Assembly (NCBI RefSeq): GCF_004001045.1
Contig: NZ_BIMK01000032.1
Location: 1 to 64,000 of the forward strand
Source: Paenibacillus chibensis
GTDB taxonomy: Bacteria; Bacillota; Bacilli; Paenibacillales; Paenibacillaceae
Reading direction: 5' to 3'
Length of the DNA stretch: 64,000 nt
Each line of letters begins with the position of its first letter. Position 1 is the stretch's first letter. This document shows positions 25,835-34,500 of the stretch, in pieces. The notes below the pieces were generated by a model, which did no database searches, had not been told where the DNA came from, and worked only from the letters and a program-made list of their open reading frames with translations. Both the position numbers and the translations under genes were made by a program.

Positions 25835-27862
25835 TTAAACGTTAGGCAGCTGGTAACCCGCGTTGGCTAGGAACTTGTAGATGCCGTTGGCGCGGGTACT
25901 TGTTTTCCCAACGGATTTGAAATATGCGGCGTCCTGCTCATAGAGGCGGGCAAAACTCGTCGCATATTCCCGGGCTTTGGATGTATTCCCGCCCTTCTGG
26001 GCATTGTACGCCTGGTTATAGTGAGCAATCAGCTGTACCACTTGCTGCGAGCGTTTCTGCTGAAGCGCCTTTGCTTTGGCCGCGGCTGCTTTGCGGGCGG
26101 CTTCTTCCTTCGCCTGCTGCTGCTTCAGCTGCTTTTGATAGACTTCATATTTGGCCTGTTTGTCATACTGTTCCTGCAACCGTTTCTTCTCTTCTTCCTT
26201 CGCCTGCTGTGCCAGCTTCTGCTGCGCAAGATAAGCCTCATATTTCGCCTGTTTGTCATACTGTTCCTGCAGCTTCTGCTTTTCCGCCTTTTGCTTGGCC
26301 AGCTTGGCCGCTTCCTCATCCTGCTTGCGCTTCCGTTCCTCTTCCGCCTGTTTTTGCTTGTCTTGCTCGGACTTCTGCAGCTCGGCAAGCTTGGCTTCCT
26401 CCTGCTGTTTGGCAATCGCTTCGCTCGCCACAGCCTCCTTCTGGCGGCTTTCCGAACGGTCGGCCAAAATCTGATTCACGGTGATTCCGGAGCCTCCGAT
26501 CAGAATCAGAGCGGCGATTCCGATGGCCATCCACTTGCGGTTCCGGTACAACGGAATTTTACCCGTCTCCTCTTCCTGAGGCTGAGGGTTTAATTCGTCT
26601 TCAAGCCCTCGAATGGCCGCTTCCAGCTCGACCTGCATCGGCGAACCCGCCGGAACGAAATGATGGGCGGAGCGGTACACTTCAAGCGCTCCCTTGACAT
26701 CCCCTTTTTGTTCCATTTCTCTGGCCTGTAAAAACAGACGGTTAACGACACCGTTATCCTGGCCTTTCGTACCCGGTCCGGTATCCGTTGCTGCAGGCTT
26801 CTCCTTTGCATCGGCAGCCGCCTTGGCAGCCTCGGATGCATCCGTCTGCAGAGCTAACATATCTGCGCCTTCGCTTTCTCCCTTAACCGCTGCCGCGGCA
26901 ACCTCGATTTCACGCTGCAGCAGCTGTTCCTCATTGATCGAGGATAAGGTGACGAGCCATTCGCCGAAGGTCGGACAGCTGCTGACATCCTGGCTTTCCC
27001 AGGCTCGTCCGAACAGATCGGCAATCCTGCTTCCCCAGTGATGCTCAAGCGATTTTTTCAGCACAAAATACCGTTCACATGGATTCTGCATTTCAGGCTG
27101 ATCGAAATAGCTTTCTCCCCATGCCTTGCCTACAACTTGAGGATCACACCAGCCGAGCATTTCGGCAAGAATAATGGCTCCGGCAAAACGGTCAGAATAC
27201 GGGCTCCACAAACCGCTTTGCACCGTGCGATGGGCCGCATATCCCGGCGAACCGGTCAGCAGCACGTCAGGGCGGTCCATTTTCGGGCTGTATATCTGCT
27301 CGACGTCAACCAATTCCACAGCCGAGCTCTTCTCCGGTAAATCGACTTCAGAAAAAAACGGAAGCATTACGTTCGGAGCGGATAAGTCGCAATGGGCAAG
27401 ACCCCGCTGCTCCATCCCGGAGCCGATGCCAGCCAGTGCCTTGGCGAGCGAAAGGCTATCGGTGCGTTTGAGCTGCCGCTGGTCGGCAATCATGTCAAAC
27501 CAGGTTACGCCATGAACCCATGGCATCAATACGGCATAGAGCAAGTCCGGATGTTCAGCAATGATATCTCCGTTTCTTTCGGGAGTGAGCACGTCTCGTT
27601 TGCAGACCTGCAAGCCCGGGCTTTCACTGTAAATCTCCATCATTTCAGATTGATAGACCATCGCCGGAATGCGGAATTTAGGAAAAAATACCTTTAAAGC
27701 CTTCGCTTCATGCGGACTACCCTCAACAGGGATCAGCTGGTAAACGATTCCCTGCCTGCCGGCTTGGGCGTATGCTAAACCCGGTGCGGCAGGATGCTGC
27801 CCTACCGTATAAGCCTTCCCGTTGATGCGGATCCGTTCACCCGGATTAGGCTGAAAAGTCAT
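25835..27862 (-). CDS. Membrane-anchored Ser/Thr-kinase-like protein with coiled-coil tail (type VII locus)
   Basis: A 675-aa protein in three parts. Residues about 1-330: kinase fold, with a Lys in HEAKALKVFF (about 57), the catalytic loop AHCDLSAPNVML (about 155-167) and VDVEQIY (about 187) in the place of D-F-G. Residues about 330-440: a linker with a TPR-like pair of helices. About 443-466: one membrane helix (KWMAIGIAALILIGGSGITV). Then about 200 residues of Lys/Glu/Gln-rich coiled coil with a repeated unit LQEQYDKQAKYE, ending in a short globular tail. This plan (kinase fold, one helix, helical outer part) resembles EssB/YukC of type VII systems, but EssB is a pseudokinase, while the His-x-Asp...Asn set is present here. 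Confidence 0.8.
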   Translation of the reverse strand: MTFQPNPGERIRINGKAYTVGQHPAAPGLAYAQAGRQGIVYQLIPVEGSPHEAKALKVFFPKFRIPAMVYQSEMMEIYSESPGLQVCKRDVLTPERNGDIIAEHPDLLYAVLMPWVHGVTWFDMIADQRQLKRTDSLSLAKALAGIGSGMEQRGLAHCDLSAPNVMLPFFSEVDLPEKSSAVELVDVEQIYSPKMDRPDVLLTGSPGYAAHRTVQSGLWSPYSDRFAGAIILAEMLGWCDPQVVGKAWGESYFDQPEMQNPCERYFVLKKSLEHHWGSRIADLFGRAWESQDVSSCPTFGEWLVTLSSINEEQLLQREIEVAAAAVKGESEGADMLALQTDASEAAKAAADAKEKPAATDTGPGTKGQDNGVVNRLFLQAREMEQKGDVKGALEVYRSAHHFVPAGSPMQVELEAAIRGLEDELNPQPQEEETGKIPLYRNRKWMAIGIAALILIGGSGITVNQILADRSESRQKEAVASEAIAKQQEEAKLAELQKSEQDKQKQAEEERKRKQDEEAAKLAKQKAEKQKLQEQYDKQAKYEAYLAQQKLAQQAKEEEKKRLQEQYDKQAKYEVYQKQLKQQQAKEEAARKAAAAKAKALQQKRSQQVVQLIAHYNQAYNAQKGGNTSKAREYATSFARLYEQDAAYFKSVGKTSTRANGIYKFLANAGYQLPNV
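26145..26272 (-). repeat. Internal coding repeat in the kinase coiled coil
   Basis: Two 35-base segments (26145-26179 and 26238-26272) are almost identical and encode LQEQYDKQAKYE twice, 31 codons apart. The similarity at DNA level suggests a recent duplication or gene conversion that can lengthen or shorten the coiled coil. Confidence 0.75.
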
Positions 27863-27904
27863 AGATATCCCCTCTCTTTATCCAAAAACAATATAGACTG
27901 CAAG

Positions 27905-27938
27905 AAAACCGGGAGTTCACGAACACCCGGTTTCTTTG
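27905..27938 (-). terminator. Hairpin between WXG100 and kinase genes
   Basis: AAACCGGG and CCCGGTTTT arms (27934-27927 with 27913-27905 on the minus strand) with a 13-base loop are followed by TTTTCTT. It looks like a partial terminator that would raise WXG100 transcript relative to kinase transcript. Confidence 0.6.
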
Positions 27939-27994
27939 CGTATATAAGGATTCGTTCCAAACCCCGATACCCTATGATGCTATGAAAGTAACAC

Positions 27995-28270
27995 TTAACG
28001 GGTTTCGTCGACGGTGCGGAATTTTTGGGCAATTGCTGTCAGCTCCTGGCTGATGCTGTTCAAGATTTGCACGAAAGATTGCATCTGCTTGCCTGCCTCT
28101 TGAAACTCCTGGAAGAAACGCTGCTTGGTCATCCCTTCCCATTGTCCTTCCATACCGTGAATCGCTTGGGTCAAGCTGCTGACGATTTGCTGGCTTTGCT
28201 CGCCGCTTTGCTTAAACTGATTCGCTACCTGATCGACCTGCTCGGGGGTAATTAATATACGTCCTGCCAT
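27995..28270 (-). CDS. WXG100 family type VII secreted protein (EsxA/YukE-like)
   Basis: A 91-aa two-helix protein with the hairpin motif W44-E-G46 (EGQWEGMTKQ) and the tail signal in the F-x3-D form (FRTVDE) that directs WXG100 proteins to the EssC motor. Length is typical. WXG100 dimers are exported and also act as adaptors for larger substrates. A promoter (TTGAAG, 17-base spacer, TATAGT at 28346-28318) lies directly upstream and a hairpin follows, so this gene can probably be expressed more strongly than its neighbours. Confidence 0.95.
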   Translation of the reverse strand: MAGRILITPEQVDQVANQFKQSGEQSQQIVSSLTQAIHGMEGQWEGMTKQRFFQEFQEAGKQMQSFVQILNSISQELTAIAQKFRTVDETR

Positions 28271-28317
28271 TATGTGCCTCCTTCAAAGTTCGATAGTTTT
28301 CTATCATTTCGATGTAG

Positions 28318-28346
28318 ACTATACTATAATTTGCCAATTCCTTCAA
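28318..28346 (-). promoter_or_regulatory. Candidate promoter of the WXG100 gene
   Basis: On the minus strand TTGAAG (28346-28341) and TATAGT (28323-28318) are 17 bases apart, a good sigma-A match. It lies in the 109-base gap before the WXG100 gene, inside the type VII operon. Confidence 0.6.
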
Positions 28347-28379
28347 AAGTCGCTAGTCCTGATCCTTTATACCCGCATC

Positions 28380-28730
28380 CTATCCAATTGAAACATTTTC
28401 CAACAGCTTGTGGAATCTTTCTTCCTCATCATTGGAAAACCCAGTGAATTCGATTTTGTCGATATCCTCATGATTGAACAAAAAAGTATAGTTAGGGTCG
28501 ATGTATCCCTCCGGGTAGACAACACCCAAATAATCATACAAGGTGTTGCTCTCCATTTGGATCTGCTTGCGCCCGTAAATCATCAACTTTTTCTGAGCGC
28601 CCTTCAGCAGAACTACCGATCCGAGCGGAAGCAATATTTTCGCGTGTTCCCGTTCCTCCATCGTTTGTTCAACCATCCTCTCTATTGACAAATATGTACG
28701 CGTCAACCGGGATTCTACCATCCTCGGCAA
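28380..28730 (-). CDS. DUF4176 family protein (type VII associated)
   Basis: A 116-aa soluble protein. The core LLPLGSVVLLKGAQKKLMI (about residues 34-52) followed by YDYLGVVYPEGYI and TFLFNHEDIDKIEFTGF (about 65-100) matches DUF4176, a domain repeatedly found in Firmicute type VII gene clusters. Its function is not established; chaperone or adaptor roles are possible. It begins 9 bases after the membrane-protein gene, so the two are probably translated from one message. Confidence 0.8.
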   Translation of the reverse strand: MPRMVESRLTRTYLSIERMVEQTMEEREHAKILLPLGSVVLLKGAQKKLMIYGRKQIQMESNTLYDYLGVVYPEGYIDPNYTFLFNHEDIDKIEFTGFSNDEEERFHKLLENVSIG

Positions 28731-28738
28731 ACATGAAC

Positions 28739-29446
28739 CTAAACTTGATCGTTCATGCTTTCAGGCTTATGTGACCCATAAGCTTTTCGCTTCTGCAAAA
28801 TGTACTTATGAAGGTTGCCGGCAAGCATCATATAGGCCAGGGCAAACAGCAAAAGAAGCATAATGATCAGCATGATCTTGATGTTGTATCCCCCAAAGGT
28901 CTTGATCAGCAGGCTCCCGATCAACACTCCGGCTCCGGAGCAGGCCAGAATCAAGCCCTGTGATTTTCTCAAACCTCCGCCCTCTGCGGCAGCTGTGTCA
29001 TGATCTTCTCGGTTGTAATAACCGCTGCGCAGCAGCTTTATATGAATCGCGTACAGCAGACCGAACACGATCACATAGCCGGCTCCGGTCAGCAGCATAA
29101 ACCATGGCGACGTCATGCCAAGAGTTGCGTAAGCAAGCTTGTTTGCAGCAGCCGTGAAGGCTGCCGACCCCAATATGCCCAGCACGCCCAAAAAAAACAA
29201 ATGGAACGTCTGCATTTTTTGGGGGGAAATCAGGATGATCAATCCCAGAATATCGATTACGCCAAGCGGCACAAGCAGGATCCAGGCCCAAATAGGAACG
29301 AAAGGATCCGCAACGGCCAAAATGAGCAGCAGCAGATTAGGAAGTATAAGCAGACTGATGCTCTGGGAGCGTATCAATCGCAGCGGATAAACACCGCTGA
29401 AATCATCGATAGTGCTTTGTTTATGCTGAGGAACCCCGCTGCTCAC
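28739..29446 (-). CDS. Six-helix membrane protein of the type VII locus
   Basis: A 235-aa protein with six probable membrane helices (segments starting near LLILPNLLLLILAV, IWAWILLVPLGVI, FHLFFLGVLGILG, WFMLLTGAGYVIV, LILACSGAGVLIG and IKIMLIIMLLLLF) and short basic tails. It does not resemble EsaA, EssA or EssB. Two roles fit the position between the WXG-headed candidate substrate and DUF4176: an immunity protein, or a part of the export channel. I cannot decide between them. Confidence 0.65.
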   Translation of the reverse strand: MSSGVPQHKQSTIDDFSGVYPLRLIRSQSISLLILPNLLLLILAVADPFVPIWAWILLVPLGVIDILGLIILISPQKMQTFHLFFLGVLGILGSAAFTAAANKLAYATLGMTSPWFMLLTGAGYVIVFGLLYAIHIKLLRSGYYNREDHDTAAAEGGGLRKSQGLILACSGAGVLIGSLLIKTFGGYNIKIMLIIMLLLLFALAYMMLAGNLHKYILQKRKAYGSHKPESMNDQV

Positions 29447-29466
29447 CGTCTCCTCACTCCTTCACT

Positions 29467-30657
29467 TCAGGCAAACATCCTGCCCAGCCTGCCGATTTTA
29501 TTTTTCACCTGTTCCGCCAGCTCGCTCGCGCCGTGGGAAACAGCTTTCACCGAATCAGAAACGGCATGATAGGTTTCCGCTGCCGCATGACCGATACCGT
29601 CCGCCGCCGCCTTAGCTCCCTCGACCGTTCCGTCGATTACCGCATCCACCCCGTCCACTGCATAGGTTTTCAACGATTTCCCGTTTATTTCAATATCCGT
29701 TACTGCAGAAATCACGACACCTGACGCAAGGCCTACCACCGCACCTACTGCCGTTCCGGCAACAGGCACCGCGGAACCGACGGCGGCTCCGATCGCCGCA
29801 CTGCTTGCCATCGTCCCAAGACCCAGGCTTCCGTTTACCAATACGCTTGCGGCTGCACGGCTCGCGCCTCCGCGCTTGTAATCCTGAAAACCGGAAACTC
29901 CGGTATCAAACAAGAGTCCGGCATAACCAAGCTTCCCGCCAATGCCTTTAATGGATAGGGACTCCTTGGCAGCGATTTTCGGATCAACGAATTTCCAGAC
30001 CTGCGGATTCTTCGCCGCATTGTTCAAAGTGTAACGCGTCCCTTTGATTCCTTCATTGAGCGCAAACGAAGAGCGCGCGCCCTTGATCGTCGCGACGGAA
30101 CCATTATTTCTCATATTGACGTTAAAGCCGCTTTTGACCATCGTGCCAAGCATCAGCGCACCGTACCCAAGGGATGCCCAACCCGCCGTCGTTGGCCCCT
30201 GATAGCCCCAACCGACGTCAACACCATGCTCGGCGTCGCTTTGTTCCTGTACCGCCATCACGGCAGATGAGGGATTCGAGATAGGGAAGCTGCGACCGCC
30301 ATAGTCCGGAAGGATCGAGTTCCCGCCCTGCATGCCCGCCGCGCGAAAACTGGCCACCGGAGAGTTATAGAAGCTCGCCGACCCGAGAAACGAATGCTGC
30401 TGCTGGTCCGCGGTTTGAAACTGCCCTGCTTTGTTTTGCAGGTTTCTTCCCATTTCGTTAAGCAGGGTATAAATCTGCTCTCCTTGCTGGTTGGCTGCCT
30501 GCCACTGATTCAAGAGAGATTGCCGGATAGAAGATTCCCACATTAACGATCCTAAAGCCTGATTTAAAGAAGCAGTAATTTGGCGGATTTGCTCGCTGCT
30601 CTGCTCCAACTGACGACTTAATGCCCGGAGTGCTTCCGGTTCAACAGCAATACGCAC
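29467..30657 (-). CDS. WXG100-headed candidate type VII substrate
   Basis: A 396-aa protein. Residues 1-95 form a WXG100-like helical hairpin with W40-E-S42 in place of W-x-G and a FQTAD signal (F-x3-D). A linker of about 60 residues follows. The rest has a Gly/Ala-rich hydrophobic region (ASSAAIGAAVGSAVPVAGTA and on, about residues 285-320) of glycine-zipper type and an amphipathic helical end. This is the layout of large type VII substrates, and the zipper suggests membrane insertion. No enzymatic toxin domain is recognised. Its own membrane neighbour may protect against it. Confidence 0.7.
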   Translation of the reverse strand: MRIAVEPEALRALSRQLEQSSEQIRQITASLNQALGSLMWESSIRQSLLNQWQAANQQGEQIYTLLNEMGRNLQNKAGQFQTADQQQHSFLGSASFYNSPVASFRAAGMQGGNSILPDYGGRSFPISNPSSAVMAVQEQSDAEHGVDVGWGYQGPTTAGWASLGYGALMLGTMVKSGFNVNMRNNGSVATIKGARSSFALNEGIKGTRYTLNNAAKNPQVWKFVDPKIAAKESLSIKGIGGKLGYAGLLFDTGVSGFQDYKRGGASRAAASVLVNGSLGLGTMASSAAIGAAVGSAVPVAGTAVGAVVGLASGVVISAVTDIEINGKSLKTYAVDGVDAVIDGTVEGAKAAADGIGHAAAETYHAVSDSVKAVSHGASELAEQVKNKIGRLGRMFA

Positions 30658-30679
30658 GGACCATCACCTTCCATCTGAT

Positions 30680-31492
30680 TTACGCAGACTGCTTCAGCCA
30701 TAGAAGCAGCATCTCTTGAAATTGTTGTTTACTGGCAGGACTGGCGGTCAGCCAATCCTGATCCCCGCTCGTGCTCATGCGGACAAGCCAATTCATGGAC
30801 TCATTCACCACAAATGCCGCGTTCTGCGTTTCCCAGCTGCTTCCATTCCATGTAGATAAGTGCATTTCGCCTTCCGCTGTCCGGAACTTCATGCAGCGTG
30901 CCAGCGCGATGGAGCCTTCCACGTCGCTGGTCGCTGCGGCCAGCTCATCGCTTAAGTCCTCAAGCGAAAGATTCACCGCGCGGCCGTATATTTCCCCGAA
31001 TTTCTTCTTGGAAAGCAGCAGAGCCGGAGTATCGGCGGGAGCATAGTCCTTTAGATCCATTTCATCCACCAGCCTGCAGCATGCCTCGTCCACGGTTCCC
31101 AATTCGTCCAGCTTATATTGGCAATCGTTGTCTGATTTACATACCTGGACGACACGCTCATTCGTTACGTGCAGGTACCCTTCGAACGTTTCGTTGTTAC
31201 GTTTATAACTTAACCAGCAGGAGCGTTCCGCCAAACCCGCAATGGCCACCCTTGAAAATACTTTGGGAGGCATGGCCAGTTCGACCCCGTTGTCTTCCTC
31301 TATGAGATATCCCTTGTCAAGAAGAGAAGCTTTGACAACATCCCATTCTTCGGCAATTTCCTCCGCCAAATATCCTTGAAAAGGATCCTCAATGCCCAAC
31401 AGACGGTCGGAACCTAATATTCCAGCCAGAAAAAAGAATTCTTTATTATCGAGTGTAATCGTATCTTGTTTGGAAGCATGAATCGTCAACAT
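30680..31492 (-). CDS. Unknown type VII-associated protein, possibly EspG-like
   Basis: A 270-aa soluble protein. The start at 31492 is chosen because GGGGAGGTGG lies just upstream and overlaps the end of essC; the frame is open to 31573 without such a site. It has mixed helix/strand character: an N-terminal helix-strand segment (FFFLAGILGSDRLLGI), a central sheet (RSCWLSYKRNNETFEGYLHV) and a C-terminal helix pair. Size, position and order recall EspG-type chaperones of mycobacterial ESX loci, but I see no diagnostic motif, so this is a hypothesis. It sits between the motor gene and the candidate substrate. Confidence 0.6.
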   Translation of the reverse strand: MLTIHASKQDTITLDNKEFFFLAGILGSDRLLGIEDPFQGYLAEEIAEEWDVVKASLLDKGYLIEEDNGVELAMPPKVFSRVAIAGLAERSCWLSYKRNNETFEGYLHVTNERVVQVCKSDNDCQYKLDELGTVDEACCRLVDEMDLKDYAPADTPALLLSKKKFGEIYGRAVNLSLEDLSDELAAATSDVEGSIALARCMKFRTAEGEMHLSTWNGSSWETQNAAFVVNESMNWLVRMSTSGDQDWLTASPASKQQFQEMLLLWLKQSA

Positions 31493-31508
31493 TATGAGCC
31501 ACCTCCCC

Positions 31509-34500
31509 TCAAACAACAACATGCCATCGGTCACGAATTTCTGTGACCCAGTGATTGCTGTCCCATTGGCCACCGAACGGAATTGCAGCTTTCACCCTGG
31601 CAAACTTCCGCTTAATGTAGTACCCCTGTCCCGGTGGAAGAATTTTCAAGCTACCAGGGGCATTATTCGATTCCGAAAAAGGAATCCGAAAGAACGATAA
31701 ATCATTAGGGTCTAAAGTCCCGAACAAAAATCCGCTTTGACAGGATTTCACATCATTAAACCAATCCACCCCGAAGGTCGGAAAATCCGCGGGAACGCCC
31801 GAGAGCAGGACGTGAACATTCCGGTCCCGTCCCAGACGGACGATGGAGCTGAGCTGTTCCTTTATCGTAAAATCATTTAACTGTTTAGCAAGAATATCAG
31901 CATCATCAATTGCCAGCAGTAGCGCAGGGCCTTCCGGCTCTTCACTGCCGCGGCGCTGAACCTGTTCATACACGTCGGCAATCAGCGCTGAAAGCTCTTC
32001 TTCGCGGGTTGCCCCGGCCTGCACATGGGGCAGGTCTCGAATTAGAGATAGTCCCCGGCTTCCATACCTGGCGTCCACCGTATACATATGAAGCTGTTCA
32101 GGCGAGTAATGATAAGCCAATGAGAGCATCCAAGCAAGCATGAATGACGTTTTGCCGCCCTCCATCGGACTCGCGACGATGAAATGAGGCCCTTCCTGCA
32201 ATTCCAGCTCAAATGGCTCAAGGTCGTCTGTTAACAATCCGACCGGAACTTTCATGGAAAGCTTGCGGTGGAACGACTGCCCCAAGCTTGCCATACAAGG
32301 CATCAACTCATGAAGCGGAATCGTATCGGGCAGCTTATTGATTTTCGGCGCGTGCTCCATTGGATACAGACGCGCAATGGTCTGGATCTGGTTTCGCAGC
32401 TTCAGCGAACGGCCGGCTTCATCGTCTCCGGCCGCCGGTAAAGCGGCTTGGAATTCAAGCGGCGGTACGTGGCCTTTCACGAGCCCCCGGCCAGGGGGCA
32501 TCGCTCCCGGATTTCTCGCGGGTCTGCCAACAGCATAATAATAATCCGCCGCGTCCGCAAGCTCAAAGGTCGCCGCGTTTGCGATATTGCTCCGTACTTT
32601 TTCAAAAATATCCGAAATACGGTTCGAGGTCATGATGAACGTCATGCCCAGATTGCCGCCTTCACGCAATATAAACTCCAGCATCTCGTTCTCTTCCGGA
32701 AATGAATTCCGGAAATTCAAATATCCATCGATGACGACGACGATTTGCGGAAGATCGGATGACTGGGAACGCCGATATGCTGCAGCTGTCTTGACGCCAG
32801 CCTCGGCAAACCATTCTTTGCGTCTGGATACCGCCTTTACCAGAAAACGGAACAACCGTTTGATGCGGTCATCCTCCTCAGCCATCATCACACCGCCAAT
32901 ATGCGGCAGCGATGCGAAATCACGCATCATGCGCCCCATATCAACGATATAGCCATTCCATTGCCGTGGTGAATAACGGCTGGCCAGGGACATCAGCAGC
33001 GTCTGGATCAATGTCGTTTTGCCAAGCCCGGGCATTCCATATACCGCCCAGTGTCCCTGTTGTATCGAAAACGGAAGCGGTCTTTGGCTCTGGTTCGGCA
33101 GATCATCGATGATGCCGACAATGCCCTCAAGCTCCTGTTCATGCATTTCCCTTGGCAGGGAAGGCAAATCATCCAGCTCGAGCCGTTCCGGAAGCGGCGG
33201 CAGCCACGGCCCTTGCAGGCGAGGAATCCCTGCTTCTTCAGCTGACTTCGCAAGCTTGTCGATGAAGACCTGCAGCTGCTTGGGCGGCTGCTCCATTTGC
33301 AGATTCGTGGCAGACATGCTGGCAGCCAGCAGATTTTCGCGCTTTCCGTTTAATGCGATTTCCGTCGGGACGATCCTTCCCGGGGAATCCGTCTGCTCCA
33401 CGTAGGGCGCGCCGCTCCAGGCAAACTGCATTTCTTCAAAAATTTCGTCGCTGCCGACCTGTAGATAACCGCGGCCCGGCTTGTTAATCCAAGCCGCGTT
33501 AGGAATTTTGAGCATGTCCCGGCTGTCTCCTTCGTCCTGCACGCGCAGGCAAATCCGGAAACGGGCGTTACTCCATATTTTATCGTCAACAACGCCTGCC
33601 GGTTTCTGAGTCGCAAGGATCAAATGAACCCCCAGCGTTCGGCCTATAGCCGCAATGCTGATCAGTTCATCCATGAACTCGGGCTGATCTCTTTTGAGCT
33701 GGGCAAATTCGTCGATAATAATGACCAGATGCGGCAGAGGTTCCCCTCCTTCGCGTCGCAGAAGCTTATAATACTCATCGATATGCTGCAGGTTGCCGGC
33801 ATCGTTGAGCAGCTTTTGGCGCCTCACCAGCTCCGCTTTCAGCGAAACCTTGGCCCTTTCCATCAAGCTGCTGCTCAAATTGGTAATGGTTCCGACGACA
33901 TGCGGCAGGTCGACGAATGTATTCGACATCCCTCCGCCTTTATAATCGATCAGCATGAATGCAAGATCATGAGGATGAAACTCGGCGGAAAGCGAGGCCA
34001 CAATCGATTGAATAACCTCGCTTTTTCCGGAACCGGTTGTTCCGGCGATCAGACCATGCGGTCCATGGCCTGATCGTTCTATTTTATCATGAATATTCAA
34101 ATTGATCTTTTTGCCGCCTGCGCGCACGCCGATCGGCACCGGCAAGCTGTCCGGGTAGCGGTTGCTTCTCCAGCGCTGCTTCACGTCCAGATCGTCTATC
34201 GTTTTTATATTCATCATTTCGAACAAGGACAGCACATCCGGGATGTCGGAAGCCAAAGAACGCTTCAACCGGACCGGAGCCATGTAACGCGATATAGCCT
34301 CCGCCCGCTCCAGTGTCAGTACATCCGGTACAAAGCTCATTTGGTCGAAAGCTCCGTCTTCCCGTTTCAAGGTGTAATGGCCTTCGCCCTGACCGACATC
34401 CACAATTAAATGGCATTGCATGGGCAGCGTTTCCTTGCGGTCCGACAAAATGATCGTGCACGCATCGACTTCCCCAGGCTCCTCAAGCAGGAGCGGAAGC

